This document shows positions 58,701 to 64,000 of a stretch of 64,000 nt of DNA, piece by piece. Both the position numbers and the translations under genes were made by a program. Numbering within the stretch: position 1 is the first letter of the stretch; each line of letters opens with the position of its first letter. This stretch comes from Lepiota brunneoincarnata (taxonomy: Eukaryota > Basidiomycota > Agaricomycetes > Agaricales > Agaricaceae), in contig JAEBUN010000045.1 of NCBI GenBank assembly GCA_023014365.1, positions 62,001 to 126,000 of the forward strand, in the 5' to 3' direction. The notes beneath the pieces are model-generated. The model had not been told where the DNA came from, searched no databases, and worked only from the letters and a program-made list of their open reading frames with translations.

Positions 58701-59548
58701 TTTCTTGTTGAATATTTTAGCCCATCGGGCGAATCTCCGAGGGATCTCGGGTGTTTCCTTGTTTGATTCCGGTTGTTTTCCTTTTTGGTTTGCCGATCTT
58801 GTCGGATTATGTTGCTCATTGTGGAACGTTGTGGCGTGTGTCACTTTGGCGTTTACTTCTAATGGAGTTAGAAGTATGGGGGTCATTTCTCTTTCTAGAG
58901 AGAAGGTGTCGAGGTCAACATTTGACAGGTTGACGTATTCCTCGGGGTTTTCCTCGGGTTGAGAGGTTTTTCCAGCCATTATGTCCATGGCGATGGAGTT
59001 GAGTTTGACAGGTCGTCGTAGGGTTCTGAGGAGTTTCGAGAAATCCTGGTGGTCGATTTGTGGTTTCCAGGAGAATGTCTTGGTCTTCCAGTTGATGTCG
59101 GGGTTATACTGTTCCAACCAGGGAAATCCGATGATGAGGTCTTTCTCACCAGTGTTTGTGACGTACGCTTCTAGCGTGCAATCTCTTCCATCAATGATGG
59201 TTCTGATTTTGATGTATTCATGGATCTTGCCATGTTGATTATCAGTTCCGTCAACGTTACTGAGTGGGATTGGTTGGTCCAGCCGTTTGGTTTGATAACC
59301 ATGTCGTTCAACGACTTTGTGGGAGATAAAGTTCCCTTGGGCTCCTGAGTCTATCAGGGCGGTGATGGCCACGGGTTTTGATGTCCGTTCACTCCAAATC
59401 TCGATGGGTAGGAAAAGGGATCGTTTATTTGGGGATAGTCGTAATTGTACAGAGTTTATCGAGAAAATGTCCTTCTGGGAGTGAGAGTACGAAATGTCCT
59501 TCTGAGTTCTGGAACGTGCAGGGGCACATCTGTCGACAACGTTCCTTT
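55712..59548 (-). CDS. pol: Chromovirus pol: protease, RT, RNase H, integrase, chromodomain
   Basis: The frame opens about 70 nt before the gag stop, in -1 relative to gag. Protease ALIDSGAQGNFIS (about 59360). RT from MKPYQVAPAEEKAL to YMDDILIYG (58150-58183). RNase H EADASKFASG and YDIYDREL. Integrase zinc finger H-H-C-C in HDHPTRGHPGE..CPECQ, the core D-D-E (SWDLITG, SDRDPRF, STERYNQE), and a chromodomain EIEAILNHR...YYVKWKGYSHTENEW near 55950-55820. Defects: one extra base at about 58058 inside RT and a TGA at 57581-57583 where RALEEW is expected (CGA to TGA). As read it is inactive; the first may be an assembly error. Confidence 0.93.
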
Positions 59549-60739
59549 TTAAAAATCCTGGAATGGACGCATCTCCGGATCCTCGGCTAGCGCGGAGTGG
59601 AGTTCTTGTTGGAGTTCTGGATCGAGGTCATCGACCATTTGGCGCATCTGAGATGCGACTTCTGCGACTGCAAGGGAGTACTTGCGTTGCGGTGATTGTT
59701 GGGCGTTCTGGTTTGGGAATCCGGGACGAGTGTTTTGTTGTCCAGGGAAGGGACGGTTGGGGTTTCTCGCAGGACGAGGGGGATTGGTGCGCATTCCTGG
59801 GAAGCGTCTAGTTGGCGGTGGTTGGGGGCATTTGCTGACCCAATGATCTTTGGCTCCACATCGGAAGCATTCCTGGTTTTGGTATGATTTCATTTGTTGT
59901 CCGGTGACAACGGCATCTAACTCCAATGGTTCTTGTGCGGAGTTTTCTTCGGTGTATTCCGGTTGTGGGATTTCGGGATACGGGTCTTCGAAACCTTCTT
60001 CTATAGCGACATGGTCTACTTCCATGGCATGTGGGTCGCGTGGGGTGAATCGTGGAGCGTTGCTCCTTTGGTAGAATTGTGCGTAGGGCACGTTATTGTT
60101 CGGGCGACTTGGTCCTCGATTGGATTGGTACTGGTTTCTTTGGGGAAACGTGTTTCTGGGGGTGCCGTACAGGGCGTTAATTCGGCGGAAATTGTCGTCG
60201 AGTTTGTTTGCTCGGGTATACCAAGCGGTGATAGTTGTCGGAGGATTTTCCGATTCGTCGATTTTCATGGCAATGCGGCGGTCGATTGCCTTGCGGTATA
60301 GATCGATCAAAGTGCGATCTTCATTTAGTCCGGATTGTCGGACGAGTTCTTTGAATTGAGCGTTGAACTCGGTCATTGGTTTGCCTGCTTGATGCAAGGT
60401 TTGGAGTCTGGTATGTGCGTACGCATGTTCGTCCGCTGGGGTGAAGTCGGCCCTAAGTCGGGCAGTGAAATTGTCCCATGACTCCATGACTATGGTTTGT
60501 CCTGGTGGAGTTTGGGCGTTTCTCTTGTGGAGGTATTGTCTAGCCCAGGCTTGGGCATCTCCTGATTGCATTGTCGAAAGGACAAATAGAGTCCTAGCGA
60601 GGTCGGTGTTGTAAGTGGTCGCATTGGCGAGCACGTAAACTTCACATTGGAAGATCCAATCTTCGAATAGTCTTCTAGTTCCATCGAAGGCGATGGGTTT
60701 GAGGAGTCCTAACTCCTTTGGGGTAGCTGCGGCGGCCAT
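59549..60739 (-). CDS. gag: Chromovirus gag with CCHC zinc knuckle
   Basis: 396 codons from ATG 60739. Capsid-like part (IAFDGTRRLFEDWIFQCEVY, AWARQYLHKR, ARLRADFTPADEHAYAHTRL, FKELVRQSGL) is the retrotransposon-gag fold region. A basic linker leads to one CCHC knuckle CFRCGAKDHWVSKC near 59870 and an acidic C-terminus. The stop TAA sits in a T5A5 run (GGATTTTTAAAAAGG), where a -1 slip would enter pol. The same frame is open another 209 codons upstream without an ATG. Confidence 0.9.
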   Translation of the reverse strand: MAAAATPKELGLLKPIAFDGTRRLFEDWIFQCEVYVLANATTYNTDLARTLFVLSTMQSGDAQAWARQYLHKRNAQTPPGQTIVMESWDNFTARLRADFTPADEHAYAHTRLQTLHQAGKPMTEFNAQFKELVRQSGLNEDRTLIDLYRKAIDRRIAMKIDESENPPTTITAWYTRANKLDDNFRRINALYGTPRNTFPQRNQYQSNRGPSRPNNNVPYAQFYQRSNAPRFTPRDPHAMEVDHVAIEEGFEDPYPEIPQPEYTEENSAQEPLELDAVVTGQQMKSYQNQECFRCGAKDHWVSKCPQPPPTRRFPGMRTNPPRPARNPNRPFPGQQNTRPGFPNQNAQQSPQRKYSLAVAEVASQMRQMVDDLDPELQQELHSALAEDPEMRPFQDF

Positions 60740-61366
60740 TATTTGTAGTTGTCTGGGTGGCGGCGGCGGTGGTGGTGACGGAGGTTGTGCTGGTCGGAAA
60801 GGTGGAGCCGGTAAGGCTAAGGGTACGGTTGGTGCAGGTAATGCGGGTGGTTGTGGATCGGGATCTGATTGGTTGTCGTCTGTTATATAGACGTCGGAGT
60901 CGTTGTCTGTTTGGGGAGTTTTTCCCTGATTTACGGCGTATTCGTGGCGTGTGAGTAAGTTTTCTTCTGATGCGGAAAGTCCTCTTGGTTGTTTGAGGGC
61001 GTTCTTAAGTCTTTGGAGTTCGTAGTCGTTTAATGGATCTACTTTAGCGCGATATTCTTCGGCTTGCTTGCGTTTCTTTTCTTCTTGTTCGTAGTGTTCT
61101 TTTAATTCTTTTTCGTGTTGTAGTCTTTGTCGTTCTGCTAGTTCGTCAGCAAAACTTGTTCTTGTACGTGTTGATGTACTTGGAGTGGGTGAGTCGAATG
61201 GAGATGGGGGGTAGAATGGGGATGGTGTCTGAGTGGGGATAGGGTTTCTTCTGGGATCCGGGTTTTGAGTTCCTGATCCTGAGATTCTGTTTCTCGATTT
61301 GGGAGGAGGGGGAGGTGATGGGGATTCTCGGGCCGAGAATTTCTTTGGAGGCGTGGTGATGTTTGT
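60740..61366 (-). other. Open, ATG-less extension upstream of gag
   Basis: In frame with gag: a Pro-rich part (SPSPPPPPKSRN), then a charged coiled-coil-like stretch (AERQRLQHEKELKEHYEQEE), an acidic run, and PPSPPPPPP just before the gag ATG. It is bounded upstream by TAG at 61367-61369. Reads like true coding sequence, but the start codon is missing; a splice, a non-ATG start or a mutated codon could explain this. Confidence 0.5.
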
Positions 61367-61712
61367 CTAGCGATCGATTATCGCTAGAAGTATGAAGAAT
61401 TGGGTGGCGATTATGGATATCCCTGAGTATAGATTCCACGATCTGACGATGCAACAGTGACAGGGGCACGTGATACATTCGAGTTCTAAGGTGATGATTC
61501 GATAGGCGATGAGGGTGGCGGTGGAGGTGAAGACGAAGATGAGTAGGTAAGCCAGGTCGTCTGGCGGGGAGAGGTTGAGGGACGTAGCGATGGCTACACA
61601 GAGAGGCGGTTTTCTTTCGTACGTCGTTTTGAACGACCAGGGTACCTCGACGCGTTCAGTACGTCGGTAAAGCAGAGCAGCGTAGAGGGCGAGCAAGAGA
61701 TAAGCAGCAGAG

Positions 61713-61724
61713 TATCTTAGTGTT
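61713..61724 (-). promoter_or_regulatory. Self-priming primer-binding site
   Basis: Sense AACACTAAGATA, one base inside the 5' LTR. It is exactly complementary to LTR positions 61886-61897, the predicted 5' end of the transcript. It does not look like a tRNA 3' end (no TGG start). Confidence 0.8.
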
Positions 61725-61725
61725 T

Positions 61726-62113
61726 TGTTACCCGGGTTAGGGGTTCGCTCTTGAGTAGCACGGCGTTCGTGGCAAGATGTCTATCCAGACTTGGTCTTGT
61801 CCTACTAGGCGTGACTTAGAGACGACGGAGCACTATAGTCCAGCCGGTTTTAAGGGCAAAGAGGTATAGGAGGCAAGAACTGTATAACACTAAGATAGGG
61901 ATACAAGGTATTGTACTGTATCCTTATATATCTCTAAGTGTGGCTGTACTCCTACTATAATAGTCCGGACCGGGGTAACTATGAGTCAGAGATAAGAAGA
62001 ACATGAGGCGTATACTAAGAATAGTCCTTCTGATGTACACTACTGATAGTTTCATAGTGACATGGGAATGTGAGCTAAAAGTAACCGTCCTTCTGATATG
62101 GTTTCTGATAACA
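61726..62113 (-). repeat. 5' LTR of the chromovirus (388 bp)
   Basis: TGTTACCC...TGATAACA on the plus strand, with duplication CTAGG beyond it at 62114-62118. Confidence 0.95.
61886..61930 (-). promoter_or_regulatory. LTR core promoter: TATA box and predicted transcript start
   Basis: On the sense strand TATATAA (61930-61924) lies 33 bases upstream of TATCTTAGTGTT (61897-61886), the segment complementary to the primer-binding site. The same arrangement is in the 3' LTR. Confidence 0.7.
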
Positions 62114-62118
62114 CTAGG
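62114..62118 (+). repeat. Gypsy target-site duplication, right
   Basis: CTAGG, matching 53910-53914. Confidence 0.92.
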
Positions 62119-63060
62119 AGCCAATGGATCTCTCCTAGATCCATAATCTTGGCAAACTTCTTTATACCACCTTTTACCCAGTTGATTAGCACAATGGTGG
62201 AGGCAATGAGCATGCAATCATTGACATGCACAAGAACTATGATGAGATCTGGCACCATGATCTTGAAAAATATGCTTTGGTCAACTTCACAGCATGTAAA
62301 GCCCAGGTTGTCAACCAGAATCTCGCAAAGGCATTGATACCATCACCAGCCAGATTGTTTGAGTCTGTAAAGGGTCTTCTTGAGGTAGCAGATGTGTTGA
62401 GGGTGAGTGGGGGATATGAAACTGGGGGGTTGTTGCATATGGATTGTCTCACCAGGGCCTAGTCTCCTATTTAGGTATGCACTCTTGATGTTGATCTGAT
62501 GGATCTCATAATTTCACATGGCAGCGATTGCTAGAACAGTCCAGATGGACATGAGGCATGCAATGGGTGTGAAGGTATCAAAATAGTTGACTCTGGGCAC
62601 CTGTGAAAATTCTCGAGTGACAAGACAAGCCTTGTAGCAGACAACATTTCCAGCAGCATCCTTCTTGGCCTTAAAAACCCATTTTGAGCCAATGACATTA
62701 GCTCCAATTGGTCAATCAATAAGTTCCCACATTCCAGCATCATCCAACATGCTGAGTTCTTCCTTCATGGCTTTCTTCCACAGCTTCCAGTCCACTTGTT
62801 TTCTCACTTCTTGCAGGCTCTCAGGTTCCAAACCCTCAGTCTCCTCAATATCTGCTGCTAGGACATGCACATCAGCCCAATCTAGCTCTTCAGCAAGAGT
62901 AATTGCTCTTCCTTCTGGGATGTCTTTTGCCTTTGTGCTTGGATTTCTGGTGTGTTGATATGCCAATTTAATGACTATACATGAATTCTGTACTCCAGAA
63001 CAATTCTCTACATAGAATCATTGGCTATGTCATTAAAGAACTCTATAGAGGATTGGTACT
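62114..63060 (-). pseudogene. Copia element, 5' part of remaining pol, upstream of the Gypsy insertion
   Basis: Sense runs from 63060 down. The linker (DIPEGRAITLAEELDWADVHV) leads to the Copia RT start MKEELSMLDDAGMWELID (about 62740), KWVFKAKKDAAGN, ACLVTREFSQVP, and VHVNDCMLIAS (about 62220), ending DLGEIHWLL at the insertion. The catalytic VDD reads VND. Several stops. 62995-63060 matches 51478-51546 in reverse, so an internal part present in the plus-strand copy is missing here. Confidence 0.83.
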
Positions 63061-63061
63061 A

Positions 63062-64000
63062 CAGTGGGTCAAATAACTGTCCCAATGTTTTCACTATTTG
63101 GAAAGATCAGCTAATAGTGGACCAAGGTGATTATGTAAATACTTGGGAAAATAGACAATGATAATATAGCATATTGGGATCCTTAATCCGTTTAAATCAC
63201 CTGATTTGTCTGAGAAGTAATGGATCAATTAATCATTTAAAATATTAACTCATTGGGACAGTTTTTTAACCCTCTATCATTTTCCTAATTAATACATTGT
63301 ATAGTCTCCTTTTGCCTTGATAACTGCCTTAAGCCTTCTGGTCATACTTTCTATAAGTTTTTGACACCTTTCTGCAGCAATCCTTATTCTACTTTACCAC
63401 CAACCTGTCCCATAATTCACGTACTTCCTCAGGTGGTTTCTCATATCCCTTCAACTAGTCCTTCAGGTATATCCAGAGGGGTTCAATGGAATTGGGGTCA
63501 GGGGATTGGGCAGGATATAGTAGAATTTGCATATTGTTATCTTCAAACCACTCTATTGCCCTTTTAGACTTGTATTTTGGGTCATTATTCTACTGGAATA
63601 CCTACTCCTCCTCCTCTATCTCCAAAGTTTCAAAGCTGTTCACTATCCTATACTCCAAAATCTCACAGTACTGCTCTACATCTATGATCCTCTCAACCTC
63701 CACTAGCATTCCTACTCCTTTCCACCCCATAGCCTGCCATACCATAATGTTATCACCACCTTCATGCTTAACAATAGGAATGATAGTCTTGTCTGAGAGT
63801 CCTTCCCCCCTTATACACCTTTTTATATGACCCAAGCTTGTTGATTTTTGTTCCATCTGTCCATAATATCCATTTCCAATCTTCCACTGTCCAATCCTTG
63901 TGCTTGTGGGCAATTTGAGGTGAGTAGTTCAGTAGTGCTTCTTAAGAAGAGGTCATTTGGTCTTAACAATAGACCAGAAATTGTTCTTCTTGAGCATATT
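63062..64000 (-). mobile_element. Second Tc1/mariner element, eroded, cut by window end
   Basis: Starts CAGTGGGTCAAATAACTGTCCCAATG after a TA at 63060-63061, inserted into the Copia remnant. Transposase on the minus strand from beyond 64000 to about 63300: GGDNIMVWQAMGWKG, then DPKYKSKRAIEWFED and YPAQSPDPNSIEPLW with stops and changed residues. A different Tc1 family from the one at 37002 (ends only partly alike). Clearly inactive in this part. Confidence 0.85.

Larger units (their letters stand above)
53915..62113 (-). mobile_element. Full-length Ty3/Gypsy chromovirus, 8.2 kb
   Basis: Two 388-bp LTRs (99.2% identical by hand count), 5-bp target duplication CTAGG, gag with zinc knuckle, pol order PR-RT-RNaseH-INT with a C-terminal chromodomain, and extra reading frames after pol. 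The primer-binding site is self-complementary to the LTR, as in the Tf1/sushi group. Inserted into a Copia pol gene: joining 62114 to 53914 and keeping one CTAGG restores the reading HWLL-GIEV. CpG-rich compared with the host element, so recent. Confidence 0.96.

Noticed and set aside
60693..60954. Gly/Val-rich plus-strand frames upstream of gag
   Set aside because: Antisense of the Pro-rich gag extension.
1..64000. CRISPR array, bacterial operons, rRNA genes
   Set aside because: Introns, gene types and transposons are eukaryotic; no direct-repeat/spacer pattern or rRNA segment seen.

Overview
This window reads as nuclear DNA of a filamentous basidiomycete, most likely an Agaricomycete. Genes carry many short (about 45-65 nt) GT-AG introns. 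The gene set (VPS10, RIM2-type carrier, RPC25, AA5-type copper radical oxidase, GH5 glucanase-like enzyme, NACHT NTPases) and the transposons (chromodomain Ty3/Gypsy, Ty1/Copia, hAT, Tc1, pogo-like) fit that group. A Ceratobasidiaceae/Rhizoctonia-like host is my inference only.

Layout. 1-4165 (-): a two-repeat VPS10 sorting receptor that runs off the left edge. 5.4-20.8 kb: six paralogues of one unrecognised, roughly 190-aa, three-exon protein family, in the order -,+,+,-,-,+ around a divergent housekeeping pair, RPC25 (-) and RIM2 (+). The outer two pairs are near-identical inverted duplicates. 21-25.6 kb: a class V aminotransferase-like PLP enzyme (-) and a low-complexity 441-aa protein (+). 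27-34.5 kb: two NACHT genes (one a relic), a foldback element, a pogo-like element, a DUF1917-like gene and a secreted-protein relic. 35.05-40.47 kb: a complete hAT element with 8-bp target duplications, itself split by a complete Tc1 element. 41.7-47.9 kb: a second copy of the secreted-protein relic in inverted orientation, a GH5 gene and a copper radical oxidase. From about 48.7 kb to the right edge there are nested retroelements: an old CpG-poor Copia region with a solo LTR, an 8.2-kb young chromovirus inserted in it, and a second Tc1 element cut by the window end.

The most unusual points are the chromovirus and the paralogue array. The chromovirus has a 12-nt primer-binding site complementary to its own LTR just downstream of a TATA box (Tf1-like self-priming), a gag-pol -1 overlap, and after pol two long overlapping reading frames, one with zinc knuckles. 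The paralogue array shows identity that stops at the stop codons.

Caution: across eight genes every frame break I could resolve is a single-base insertion (about 17, none a deletion). Uncorrected long-read errors are therefore a serious explanation for many apparent pseudogenes. All exon boundaries were read by hand and need transcript support.
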